Part shown: positions 10,024 through 18,469 of the stretch, piece by piece | Position numbering within the stretch: position 1 is the stretch's first letter | Layout: every line of letters starts with the position of its first letter | Origin: Yoonia sp. BS5-3 | Lineage (GTDB): Bacteria; Pseudomonadota; Alphaproteobacteria; Rhodobacterales; Rhodobacteraceae | Assembly: GCF_038069655.2 (NCBI RefSeq) | Contig: NZ_CP150951.2 | Location: 3,312,001 to 3,376,000 of the forward strand | Direction of reading: 5' to 3' | DNA: 64,000 nt | The notes under the pieces: generated by a model | What the model was told of the DNA's origin: nothing | What the model saw: only the letters and a program-made list of their open reading frames with translations | Database searches by the model: none | Translations under genes and position numbers: made by a program

Positions 10024-10089
10024 ATGACACCCCAATATCCTGCTAACGGACATATTGCGTCAGCGGGATTTTTCCAACGAAAAAATGTG

Positions 10090-10104
10090 AACAAACGGTA
10101 AACA
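10090..10104 (-). promoter_or_regulatory. Candidate LexA (SOS) box upstream of uvrA
   Basis: On the minus strand this reads GTTT-N7-GTTC, one base from the alphaproteobacterial SOS box GTTC-N7-GTTC. It is 67 bases upstream of the uvrA ATG, in the divergent region between uvrA and the DoxX-like gene (10024-10236). uvrA is a classical member of the LexA regulon, which supports the call. The rest of the region holds no other feature I can support. Confidence 0.6.
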
Positions 10105-10236
10105 TTTAAATGCAGCACAGTGTGATGGGCCATGCACCGCCTATTTGTTAACGGAACGAGGTCCGGACTTTTTGCTGCCACAATTCGCATGACAATGCAG
10201 GTGCAGAACATGCTATGAAAGACTGTCGATTCAAAC

Positions 10237-11295
10237 ATGCGACCTTACAACGCCCTCATTTTAATACCTTTTCTAACGGCCGGCGGGGCGTCAGCGCATG
10301 AAGCATGGGTGCTTTCACCCAGCGAATATGCTGCACTTGCAGCAGAACCGGTGCCCGAAATTTTCCTGTCCTCCACAACACTGCTGCTGTCTTCGGTGGT
10401 CGCCATGATTTTGGTCAGCGCGGCGCTCTGGATGCAAAATCAATTGGCACCGGTCGAAGAAAAGCTTTCAGCCCATCTGCCAGTGTTTGGATTGCGGGTC
10501 GGCGGCCCATTGTTGCGGCTGGGCCTTGCCGCCCCGATTGGGCTTGGCGCTTTGGGCGGGCTGCCCCGGCATGGCACACCCATCTGGAAAGAACCAACCT
10601 TCCTGGTCCCGGATATGCAGATCTCATACATGCCCGGCTATGAGATGCTGTGTTTCTTTTGCCTGGTGACAGCCGGGCTTCTGGCAATTGGCCTTTGGAC
10701 CCGGATCGCCGCGCTGATGGTGATCGTCTTGACCCTGGCGGGCGGGCAGCTGTTTGGCGCTGTCTTTATCTATTCCTATGCTGCGCATTTCCTTGCACCC
10801 GCGCTGTTACTCCTCTGGATTGGGGCGGGTCCGCTAAGCGTGGATTGGCATTTTGGTAAGAAACAACCGCAGATATGGGGGCGGATCGATTTTATCTGGC
10901 CTGTGATCCTGCTGATGACCGGGGCGACCTTTGTCTACCTGTCACTGTCAATAAAGCTGGCCCATCCCACATTGCTGATCGCGATCCTTCAGCATGGAAA
11001 GCTCGACCAGCTTGGCATCCCGCTGCCCTGGATGGCGCTTGTAATGACGGGGGTCGAATTGATTGCGGGGCTGCTTTTGATGATGGGGCATCTGGTGCGA
11101 CCCATCGGCCTGTTCTTAATTGGTGCTTTTACGTTTTTCTCGATCATTTTAGGTGAAACGCCTCTGTTTCACGCAAATCTTTACGCGCTGACATTCATGC
11201 TGGTCGTCTTCGGGACCCAGCCTGCAGCCGAGAACTTAAGGAAAATGCAATGGCGTATTTTTCACCCATCCTTGCTGCGCAGCTCGTTGGACTAG
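10237..11295 (+). CDS. DoxX-like polytopic membrane protein
   Basis: A 352-residue protein with an N-terminal signal-like segment ending GGASAHEAW and about eight hydrophobic helices. Charged loops include HFGKKQP and the conserved-looking HGKLDQLGIPLPW. The helix arrangement with GVELIAGLLLMMG resembles DoxX-type proteins, but I do not recognise a named family. No clear ribosome-binding site precedes the ATG at 10237. The 3' end overlaps the next gene by 46 bases, so the two should be co-expressed. A periplasmic His after signal cleavage could bind metal (speculation). Confidence 0.65.
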   Translation: MRPYNALILIPFLTAGGASAHEAWVLSPSEYAALAAEPVPEIFLSSTTLLLSSVVAMILVSAALWMQNQLAPVEEKLSAHLPVFGLRVGGPLLRLGLAAPIGLGALGGLPRHGTPIWKEPTFLVPDMQISYMPGYEMLCFFCLVTAGLLAIGLWTRIAALMVIVLTLAGGQLFGAVFIYSYAAHFLAPALLLLWIGAGPLSVDWHFGKKQPQIWGRIDFIWPVILLMTGATFVYLSLSIKLAHPTLLIAILQHGKLDQLGIPLPWMALVMTGVELIAGLLLMMGHLVRPIGLFLIGAFTFFSIILGETPLFHANLYALTFMLVVFGTQPAAENLRKMQWRIFHPSLLRSSLD

Positions 11296-11696
11296 CAATC
11301 GCCGGGGTCAGCGTCACCCTGCCCACACAGCTGCGTGATGCTGGCCTGCCCAGCTCGCTTTTCGCCGAACTTGATACAACGCAGCCAAAGCCCGCACTCT
11401 CGGTCACTGCGACGCCAACGCAGACCGGCTGGCGGCTTGATTTCGAAACGGAGAACTGGATTTTCAGCGATCTCTGCGGACGGACAGATCAGCCCACAGC
11501 CGAAGGGCACGCGCATATCTATCTGGGGGATGAAAAGATCGGGATGGCGACACTGCCGTTCTTCTATCTTGATGCTCTGCCATATGGCAGCAACGCCCCG
11601 ATCACCGTGTCGCTTAGGGGGCCAGATCATCGGGTCGTGGTCTATGATGGTGAAGTGATCTCAGCCGAGATCACGCTGCCCGCTGGACCCGTCTGA
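11250..11696 (+). CDS. Small exported protein with a GHAHIYL-type beta domain
   Basis: A 148-residue protein; the ATG at 11250 has AAGGA 7 bases upstream, inside the end of the DoxX-like gene. An N-terminal hydrophobic helix is followed by a beta-rich domain with the pattern WIFSDLC..PTAEGHAHIYLGDEKIG, then LPYGSNAPITVSLRGPDH and YDGEVISAEI. This pattern recurs in small periplasmic proteins of marine Proteobacteria, often with a metal-related context, but I know no experimentally defined function. The single Cys and the HAH motif are candidate metal ligands. It is translationally coupled to the membrane protein. Confidence 0.65.
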   Translation: MAYFSPILAAQLVGLAIAGVSVTLPTQLRDAGLPSSLFAELDTTQPKPALSVTATPTQTGWRLDFETENWIFSDLCGRTDQPTAEGHAHIYLGDEKIGMATLPFFYLDALPYGSNAPITVSLRGPDHRVVVYDGEVISAEITLPAGPV

Positions 11697-11705
11697 CATA
11701 AAAAA

Positions 11706-11735
11706 GGGCCCGGCCGCACATGCGCCGCCGGGCCC
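11706..11735 (-). terminator. Rho-independent terminator of the LysM/solute-binding gene
   Basis: GGGCCCGGC (11706-11714) pairs perfectly with GCCGGGCCC (11727-11735). On the minus strand the stem is followed by a run of six Ts, so it terminates the gene at 11753-12805. There is no T run on the plus-strand side. Confidence 0.85.
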
Positions 11736-11752
11736 CAAAATGCGATCAAACC

Positions 11753-12805
11753 TTACTGGTTTGTGTAATACGCCGAAAAGCCCGTCCGAACAGTCTGGAA
11801 CCAAACACCAGATTCGCGGATGTTGGCCAGGCCCGTGTTCAACGCTTCAACAATCTCAGGACCGTTGGGATTGTTCTTTGACACAAAGACGTTCAGGACG
11901 TTGGATACGGTCATATTCGGGTTGATGGCGATTTGATCCGCCAGACCCAAACGCTGCGCGATATCCTCAGACTGGGTGGTCACAAGCGAAATACCGTCAA
12001 CCTCACCAGCAACCAAAGCGGTAAAGCAGTCGTCAGGATTGACCGGCGAAACATATTCCATCACGTCACGGCCCAAGCCCATTGAGGTCGGGGCAACATC
12101 AGAATAGCCGTCAGGCGAACACATAACTTTGCCGGCAAAATCAGCGGCATCATCAGATGTGGCCAATGGGTCGTCACGGCGGGTCACGATGCCGGTCACG
12201 ATCTCATAGAACGGGTCAGTGTGCAGGAAGTTGTCACAGCGAAATTGCGAATTCTCGGTCAGGCTCGCCGGGTCTTCACAATTGGGACGCAGCCATGGGA
12301 AAGCACCGTCAAAAGCCATTGCGGGGAGCAATGTTTCAAGATGTGAGCCCCAATCGTTCACGAAAATGATCTGGGTTTCGTATTGGGGCTCCATGGTGTC
12401 CATAGCAGCGCGGACCAGCTGGGTGTAAATACCGCCGCCTTCCATGCCTTCATCGGTGAAGGGGGGATAATCGCTGCCGGTCACCAGACGAATGGTCACG
12501 GGGCCATCACTAGACACACTTGTGACGGGCGTTGCAGGCTGAACAACAGATGCAGAGGCACCGGGCAGGCTACCATCGGCGCATGGCAAACGCAGCTGCA
12601 TACCAACGCTGATCGTGTTGGGGTTAGCGCCAATCACGCTACGGTTTGCATCCCAAACGCTCTGAAAGCTAATGCTGCCATAGGCTTCACGGGCAATCGC
12701 ACTCAGCGAGTCGCCAGGTTGAACGGTGTAGATTTCACAAGCCTGCTGCGCCTGCGCGGCTGCTGTGCTTGCCAAAAGCGCGAATACGGTTGCCTTTATT
12801 TTCAT
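11753..12805 (-). CDS. LysM domain fused to a periplasmic amino-acid-type solute-binding protein
   Basis: A 350-residue exported protein. The ATG at 12805 is chosen because MKIKATVFALLASTAAAQA is a clear signal peptide; the upstream start at 12835 would bury it. Residues about 30-80 form a LysM domain (YTVQPGDSLSAIAREAYG..ISVGMQLRLP), which binds peptidoglycan. From about 110 the SBP_bac_3 fold appears (VTGSDYPPFTDEGMEGGGIYTQLV). Such proteins normally feed ABC permeases, but none is adjacent. The fusion suggests a binding protein tethered to the cell wall, or one sensing a wall-derived ligand (inference). It is followed by a good terminator. Confidence 0.85.
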   Translation of the reverse strand: MKIKATVFALLASTAAAQAQQACEIYTVQPGDSLSAIAREAYGSISFQSVWDANRSVIGANPNTISVGMQLRLPCADGSLPGASASVVQPATPVTSVSSDGPVTIRLVTGSDYPPFTDEGMEGGGIYTQLVRAAMDTMEPQYETQIIFVNDWGSHLETLLPAMAFDGAFPWLRPNCEDPASLTENSQFRCDNFLHTDPFYEIVTGIVTRRDDPLATSDDAADFAGKVMCSPDGYSDVAPTSMGLGRDVMEYVSPVNPDDCFTALVAGEVDGISLVTTQSEDIAQRLGLADQIAINPNMTVSNVLNVFVSKNNPNGPEIVEALNTGLANIRESGVWFQTVRTGFSAYYTNQ

Positions 12806-13281
12806 CAGATGTCTCGTCTCTCCTGTGTCGCACACAAGGCGCGAACGTTTCCTTCTTCAAAATCAGCACCAAGCGTCCAAACACAACACTCCAGCAAATA
12901 CTGGGAAAACAGACCTTGTGCCGATCTACATAAACTTGGGTAATCATAAAAAATGTCCGGAATGCGTCGCAAAAGGGCCCGGGCAAAGAAAAATCGCGTC
13001 TCCGGGACGGTGCCCATGCCGTACAGCCCCGCGGACACATGAACTGCGCTGCATTCTCGGCCAGGATCACCGGGTGATCGGAACTTGCCGATCACGATCA
13101 CAGAGTAACGGCGGCGGATCAGGCGTTACTTTTTGCTGGATTAACACTTTGGCAAGTGTTGCGCCCGCGCGGCGCGTTAAGCTGCCCTGGGGCCAGATCG
13201 CAGCAATACGCATTCTGTACGGCATATGTACGCCATACATAGCGTCAAAAACGCTTCGCTTTCAGTGCGTTAATACTAGAA
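12806..13281. other. Long intergenic region without a supported gene
   Basis: About 480 bases between the LysM/solute-binding gene and the lpd terminator. Open frames here have no family-like content or start signals and look accidental. The segment must hold the promoter of the minus-strand gene. It contains a TGTACG direct repeat at 13213-13232. AGTAACG (13104-13110) pairs with CGTTACT (13124-13130) just before a short T run, which could end a small plus-strand RNA, but this is weak. Confidence 0.5.
13213..13232. repeat. TGTACG-N5-TGTACG motif, copy 1
   Basis: Two TGTACG hexamers 11 bases apart, preceded by TTC. The 20-base block matches 47207-47226, upstream of a tRNA-Asp gene, at 18 of 20 positions. 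The role is unknown; an 11-base period would place two half-sites on one face of the helix. Confidence 0.45.
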
Positions 13282-13307
13282 CGGGCGCTTCAATGACGAA
13301 GCGCCCG
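13282..13307 (-). terminator. Terminator hairpin of lpd
   Basis: A perfect 10-base stem CGGGCGCTTC (13282-13291) with GAAGCGCCCG (13298-13307) and a 6-base loop. On the minus strand it is followed by TTCTAGTATT, a moderate U tract. It lies 26 bases past the lpd stop. Confidence 0.75.
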
Positions 13308-13333
13308 TAGCAAAGACAATGCGTTGCACAGGC

Positions 13334-14727
13334 CTAGAAATGGATGGCCTGCCCATAGGCATCCAGCACGCTCTCATGCATCATTTCGGACAGTGTCGGA
13401 TGCGGGAAGACCGTTTGCATCAGATCCTCTTCCGTAGTCTCAAGCTGGCGCCCGACAACATAGCCTTGGATCAATTCCGTCACCTCGGCACCGACCATAT
13501 GGGCACCCAACAGCTCGCCGGTCTTGGCATCAAAAACCGTCTTCACCATGCCCTCTGGTTCGCCCAAGGCAACGGCTTTCCCATTGCCAATAAAGGGAAA
13601 ACGGCCAACCTTCACATCATAGCCTAGCTCTTTGGCCTTAGCCTCTGTGTAACCGACCGAGGCGACCTGCGGATGGCAATAGGTACAGCCTGCTATGCTC
13701 TCTGGCTTAACAGGATGGGCATGTTTGCCAGCAATCAGCTCAGCGACCATCACACCTTCATGGCTCGCCTTGTGCGCAAGCCACGGGGCGCCCGCGATAT
13801 CGCCAATCGCATAAAGCCCTTCAACACCGGTGCGGCAGAATTCATCCGTGACAACATGGGTGCGGTCAATCTTGACGCCCAAGGCTTCCAGCCCCAGCCC
13901 CTCAACATTACCAACGATGCCTACAGCACTGATAACAGTATCAAATTCCACTTTTTCGGTCTTGCCGCCTGTCTCAATATGCGCGGTCACCTTATCCTTG
14001 GCACGGTCCAATTGCTTGACCACAGATTTCTCCATAATCTTCATGCCCTGTTTGACAAATTGCTTCTTGGCAAAGGCGGAAATTTCAGCGTCTTCCACTG
14101 GCAGCACCCGGTCCATGACTTCCACCACGGTGGTATCCGCACCCAACGTATTGTAAAAGCTCGCAAATTCGATCCCAATTGCGCCCGATCCAATGACCAG
14201 CAACTTCTTGGGCTGATGTGGTGGCACCAGCGCATGACGGTAAGACCAAACGCGTTCACCATCCGCCTCAAGCCCCGGCAGGTTCCGGGCCCGGGCCCCG
14301 GTGGCCAGAACGACATTCTTAGCGGTCAAATCTTCGGTGCCTTTGTCCGTTTTCACGGACACCTTGCCCTTCGCCGGAAGCGTGGCTTCGCCCATAATGA
14401 CAGTGACTTTGTTCTTCTTCAGAAGGTGTTTCACCCCCCTTCCATCTGCTTGGCCACCCCGCGCGAGCGCTTGACCACAGCATCCAGATCATAGCCAATC
14501 CCGTCAGCAGACAGACCAAATTCCTTGGCACGGTGCATCAGATGAAACACCTCGGACGAGCGCAACAAAGCTTTCGTCGGGATACAGCCCCAGTTCAGGC
14601 AAATACCACCCAAATGCTCACGTTCGACAACGGCGACATTCATGCCCAATTGCGCGCCGCGGATGGCAGCAACATAGCCCCCCGGCCCGGCACCAATTAC
14701 GATCAGGTCAAAGTTCTGCGCAGCCAT
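13334..14727 (-). pseudogene. lpdA: Dihydrolipoyl dehydrogenase (E3), split by a single-base frameshift
   Basis: Residues 1-98 (14431-14727) carry the FAD-binding GAGPGGYVAA and the redox disulfide region GGICLNWGCIPTKAL. The frame then stops at TGA right after a run of six Gs (14434-14439 on the minus strand). The rest of the protein, from VKHLLKKNKVTVIMGEA to the C-terminal HPHPTLSEMMHE, continues in another frame (13334-14434, possible GTG restart in a GTGA overlap). A seventh G restores one continuous 464-residue E3, the usual length. E3 reoxidises lipoamide in pyruvate, 2-oxoglutarate or branched-chain dehydrogenase complexes. All catalytic motifs are otherwise intact, so a base-calling error in the homopolymer, a very recent mutation or ribosomal slippage are the options. 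No E1/E2 genes adjoin. Confidence 0.88.
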
Positions 14728-14806
14728 GCTTGGTCCTCCAAATCCAAATTTAGTTGAACACTAAACTATTTTTTGAAGGATCACCAGTAACCCAACTGCA
14801 TAGCAG

Positions 14807-16321
14807 CTAGTCAAATGTAATCATGCTCATACTGTCAGCGACTTGCGAACAATTCCTTCCTGCATCTTTGGCTGCATAAAGGGCCAAATCCGCTTGCTTT
14901 ATCAATTCCTTAGGGTCGGTTCCGTGGGTTGGATAAACAGCAATCCCGATAGAGACAGTCACCTTGGGCAGCGGTCCGCCAATATATTTGACGCGCATTT
15001 CCTCGATCGACTGCCGCAACTCCTCGGCGCTTTCGGTTGCGCGCGATCGATCCGCGAGGGGCAGCAAAATGCAGAATTCTTCCCCACCAATACGGCAGGC
15101 GACCGCCCCTTCGGCATCGAGCGCGCACATCTTTTCCGCAATTGCCTCAAGAACGGCGTCGCCTGCATCGTGGCCATGTTCGTCATTGTAATTCTTGAAC
15201 TTATCAGCATCGATCGACAGGAGCGCAAAATTGCCTTGGCGGTTCGCCGTTTGGCCGATGATCCGCCGCATCGCATCCAGGAAATAACGCCGATTATAAA
15301 GCCCGGTCAGCGGATCGCGCGTGGACTGATCTTGCAACTCATCGCGCAGTTTCACATTCGCAATCGCCATCGAGATATGCTCACCACAACGAATGGTAAA
15401 TTCGATTGGGTCGATCACATCTTCGCTTTCAGCACCGGGCAAGAATTCGATATGCATCAGGCCAACCGTGTCGCCATGGGCCACAATGGGCACGCAGGTG
15501 AATTTTTCCGGCGATGGGCCATCGGTCGTCGCGCTTTTGACGTGATCACAGACAAATCCCAACTGGTCATTCGAATAGCTATAGCTGCGCCCACGCCGCA
15601 ACGCCCAGCAACTGTCGGGTGTGACATTGTCCTGCTTGGTATCAAACTGCCACGCGCAGGCCTGTTCAAGCACATCGCGCGAATTCGAATAGATGAAAAG
15701 TTGCCCACGTGACCCGGGCAGAATCTTTTGCATAAAGGCGGTTACGATTTCATAAAGCTCTTCCAACGACTTACACGATTGCAGCCATTCATCCATTTGC
15801 GCAAGCAGCGACACCTCGCGTTTGCGCGCGCGCTCATGTGTCAGGACTTCGTTCGCGGTCTTCTCAGCACGCGCCGCTTCGGCCCGGGCATCTTCAAGCG
15901 CGCAAATCGCCTGACGCATATCGGTCACATCCGTAAAGGCGACAATATGGCCCCCATCCCGCACAGGCCTGACCTGAGCCGAGATCATGCCCCCGGCCTT
16001 GAGCCGGATTTCGAATTGGAAGGGTCTTTGATCATCAAACCCCGTCTGAATTTCGGCTTGGTTGAGATCAATTTCGTCGCCCCGCGACGTCAGTAAATCC
16101 AGCAGATCATCCAGTTTCGTGCCCAGGCTGAGTTGCGCAGGTTTGAGTTCCAGCAGGTGAAGGCTGCGCGCATTATGGGTGATGCAGGTCGCGTCCGCAG
16201 ACCAAACGATCACGCCCTGTTCAAGCGTATCCAAAATCTGCGAAGCGAGCCCCTGATAGGTCGATCCCTGGGGACCATCATCAGCGGCCTGATCCCGCTT
16301 GAATGAACGCTCTTGTAACAT
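14807..16321 (-). CDS. Diguanylate cyclase with PAS and GAF sensory domains
   Basis: A 504-residue cytoplasmic protein; no membrane segment is seen. Residues about 25-140 form a PAS_7-type domain (LDTLEQGVIVWSADATCITHN), followed by a coiled coil to about 175. A GAF-like domain (about 175-325) contains LGFVCDHV and FTCVPIVAHGDTVGLMHIEF. The GGDEF domain (about 335-495) has DPLTGLYNRRYFL, SIDADKFKNYND and an intact active site GGEEF, so synthesis of c-di-GMP from GTP is expected. There is no EAL domain. It stands alone on its strand, and the signal sensed is unknown. Confidence 0.92.
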   Translation of the reverse strand: MLQERSFKRDQAADDGPQGSTYQGLASQILDTLEQGVIVWSADATCITHNARSLHLLELKPAQLSLGTKLDDLLDLLTSRGDEIDLNQAEIQTGFDDQRPFQFEIRLKAGGMISAQVRPVRDGGHIVAFTDVTDMRQAICALEDARAEAARAEKTANEVLTHERARKREVSLLAQMDEWLQSCKSLEELYEIVTAFMQKILPGSRGQLFIYSNSRDVLEQACAWQFDTKQDNVTPDSCWALRRGRSYSYSNDQLGFVCDHVKSATTDGPSPEKFTCVPIVAHGDTVGLMHIEFLPGAESEDVIDPIEFTIRCGEHISMAIANVKLRDELQDQSTRDPLTGLYNRRYFLDAMRRIIGQTANRQGNFALLSIDADKFKNYNDEHGHDAGDAVLEAIAEKMCALDAEGAVACRIGGEEFCILLPLADRSRATESAEELRQSIEEMRVKYIGGPLPKVTVSIGIAVYPTHGTDPKELIKQADLALYAAKDAGRNCSQVADSMSMITFD

Positions 16322-16375
16322 GGTCTAACCTCTTCCCGACACGCGGAATGTGGTGCGACAAGTCCCAAAATAGCG

Positions 16376-16981
16376 TTAATCGGCCTCTACGATATCACTC
16401 AAATTTTCCGTATTCTGGATCGATTTGAAAACACCTCCATAGCCGCCGGAGGCCAGGAATTCCTGCTCGGCCTCGGTGCTGCGCCGACCAAGCGCTGCGT
16501 TGCGATATGGAAAACGCCCAAAGTCCCGAATGATCTGTCGATGCGCCTGGGCATGCGGCGCGTTGGCGGCCCCGCTTTGCGGCATCCGCGTATGGATCAA
16601 ACGCACGGCCCGGTCCTGATCACACAGGTTTTCAGCATGCATCAGCGGCAGATAAAAGAACTGGCGTGCAGGTTCATCGATTTTCATATCCCAATGCCGC
16701 TCAATGGCCATCTTGGCGGCCGCCCGCGCCAGATCATCGGTTTCAAAGGCGCGCCCTTGATCGCGGAACATATTTCGGGGGAACTGATCGGTCAGGATGA
16801 TATAGGCCAGCGTGCCTGACGGGTATGTCAGCCAAAGCCCCAAGGCACCTTCCGTGGCCTGTTTCCAGGTTGGTCCAAACTTGTCTTTGATTTTGGCGTC
16901 AAAGACCGGATCGGATTTGTACCAATCCGCTGGCGTGCATTCATCCAGCCAAAACGCCAATACCTCATCCGGGGTTCCCAT
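16376..16981 (-). CDS. DUF924 family protein
   Basis: A 201-residue protein. The ATG at 16981 is preferred over the open frame reaching 17065 because AGGAG lies 7 bases upstream and MGTPDEVLAFWLDE is the normal family start. DUF924 landmarks are PSGTLAYIILTDQFPRNMFR, FFYLPLMHAENL and an acidic C-terminus after FGRFPYRNAAL. The fold is all-helical and TPR-like, and the function is unknown. Confidence 0.88.
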   Translation of the reverse strand: MGTPDEVLAFWLDECTPADWYKSDPVFDAKIKDKFGPTWKQATEGALGLWLTYPSGTLAYIILTDQFPRNMFRDQGRAFETDDLARAAAKMAIERHWDMKIDEPARQFFYLPLMHAENLCDQDRAVRLIHTRMPQSGAANAPHAQAHRQIIRDFGRFPYRNAALGRRSTEAEQEFLASGGYGGVFKSIQNTENLSDIVEAD

Positions 16982-17092
16982 GGCATCGCTCCTCACCTTG
17001 CCTTTATGGAAACCGAAACAGAGAAATTCTGACCTGGCAAGAGGCTGTGCGTTTTGTCCGCTCACATCATGTTTCGCTGTGACACAATAGGA

Positions 17093-18376
17093 TCAGGCGG
17101 CGCCTGGCTCTGGCTCCTCATTGGCTTCGATGATTTCTTCTTCGGCTTCGATATAGGCTTCTTGTGCCACCTCGGCGACGATGGGGGTTGAGGCCGCAGA
17201 GACCGGCGCATATGGCACGATTTCGCTTTCATCGACATCGCGGCTCCGCTGCGTGGTCCGGTACAGCCCGTAGATCGCGACGGCAAACATCAGCGATGCG
17301 GTGAACAGCCAATAGCCGTTATCCCCGATGACATCCATCATCACCCCCACAATCAGCGGCCCGGCAATCGCACCCAGCCCATTGATGAACAAAAGCCCGC
17401 CAGAGGCTGCCGCCATATCGTCTTTTTCAAGATAGTCATTGGCATAGGCGATGATCAGCGCGTAAAGCGGGTTGGACATCCCCCCGACAATCGCGCCGCT
17501 GACAATAATCAGGCCGAAATAGCCGGGCAAAAGGAAGGCGATCATCGAACCGGCCCCGCCAAGCGCGGCGACCCAAATGATCAGGTTCCGCCGGTCCATC
17601 CGGTCCGACAGCCAGCCAATCGGATATTGCAGCACCAACGCCGCCACGTAGATCGTTGAGACAAAGAACGAAATCTCCCCAACGCTGAGCCCGATCCGGT
17701 TTCCATAGACCGCCGACATCCCAAATTGCGCTGCAAAGATCCCCCCCAGCATGAACATCGAAAAACAAGACAAGGGCGAGGCCGTGACGAGGTCCCGGAT
17801 TTTCATGGGCTTGGTGGTCTCAAAGGCGGGCATGGGACGGGCCGACAAAAGAACCGGCGCAAAGGCCAAGGACACCAGCACCGAGGGGATGATGAACAGC
17901 ACATAGCCTGACACATCGCCCCGGCTGACAATCCACTGGGCAAAGACGATCCCCGCCATTTGGACCATCAGATAGACCGATAGCGCCTTGCCCCGGGTTT
18001 CATTGGTTGAGGCGTCGTTCAGCCAGCTTTCGGCGGTGATATAGACGCCGCAAAAGCAAAATCCGATGATGACGCGGCCGATGGTCCAGGCCCAGGGCTC
18101 GACCAGGACTGGGTAAAGGATCAGCACGGCAGACACCATCGACCCGAGGGCCGCAAAGACCCGCACGTGCCCCACCCGCTGGATCAACCTTGGCGTGTAA
18201 CGCGAGCTGAACAGAAAGCCCAAAAAATAGGCGGACATGACGATGGACAGGGCGAAGGTACTGAACCCTTCCTGATCGCCGCGCAGCCCAAGCAGCGTCC
18301 CTTGCAGGCCGTTCCCGACCATCAATAGGAACATTCCCAAAAACAGGGCCCAAGACCCGGTCAGCACCTGAAACAT
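17093..18376 (-). CDS. MFS transporter (YcaD-like)
   Basis: A 427-residue protein with 12 predicted membrane helices. The loop motif YTPRLIQRVGHVRVFAALG follows helix 2, AESWLNDASTNETRGKALS sits between helices 4 and 5, and GWLSDRMDRRN in the second half repeats the MFS loop. The AESWLN motif is typical of the YcaD/YfkF-like subgroup. The C-terminal 50 residues are a cytoplasmic, strongly acidic tail (EAEEEIIEANEEPEPG). The substrate is unknown. Confidence 0.85.
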   Translation of the reverse strand: MFQVLTGSWALFLGMFLLMVGNGLQGTLLGLRGDQEGFSTFALSIVMSAYFLGFLFSSRYTPRLIQRVGHVRVFAALGSMVSAVLILYPVLVEPWAWTIGRVIIGFCFCGVYITAESWLNDASTNETRGKALSVYLMVQMAGIVFAQWIVSRGDVSGYVLFIIPSVLVSLAFAPVLLSARPMPAFETTKPMKIRDLVTASPLSCFSMFMLGGIFAAQFGMSAVYGNRIGLSVGEISFFVSTIYVAALVLQYPIGWLSDRMDRRNLIIWVAALGGAGSMIAFLLPGYFGLIIVSGAIVGGMSNPLYALIIAYANDYLEKDDMAAASGGLLFINGLGAIAGPLIVGVMMDVIGDNGYWLFTASLMFAVAIYGLYRTTQRSRDVDESEIVPYAPVSAASTPIVAEVAQEAYIEAEEEIIEANEEPEPGAA

Positions 18377-18469
18377 CGCGCACCCCCACGGAAAAACAGA
18401 ACCGGCCTATCCCATGATTCTATGTCGATTTCATCACATGAAAACGACAGGGTCGCGTCTGTTCGCGCC

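Noticed and set aside
10155..10169. A second SOS-like GAAC-N7-GGAC near the DoxX-like gene
   Set aside because: One half-site is off consensus, and the downstream gene is not a known damage-response gene.
13104..13135. A short hairpin before TTTTT on the plus strand
   Set aside because: The stem is only 7 pairs with a 13-base loop, and no upstream transcript is evident, so it is not listed as a terminator.
12765..13310. A 181-codon plus-strand frame in the long intergenic region
   Set aside because: It begins inside the antisense of a signal peptide, has low-information composition, and includes the lpd terminator.
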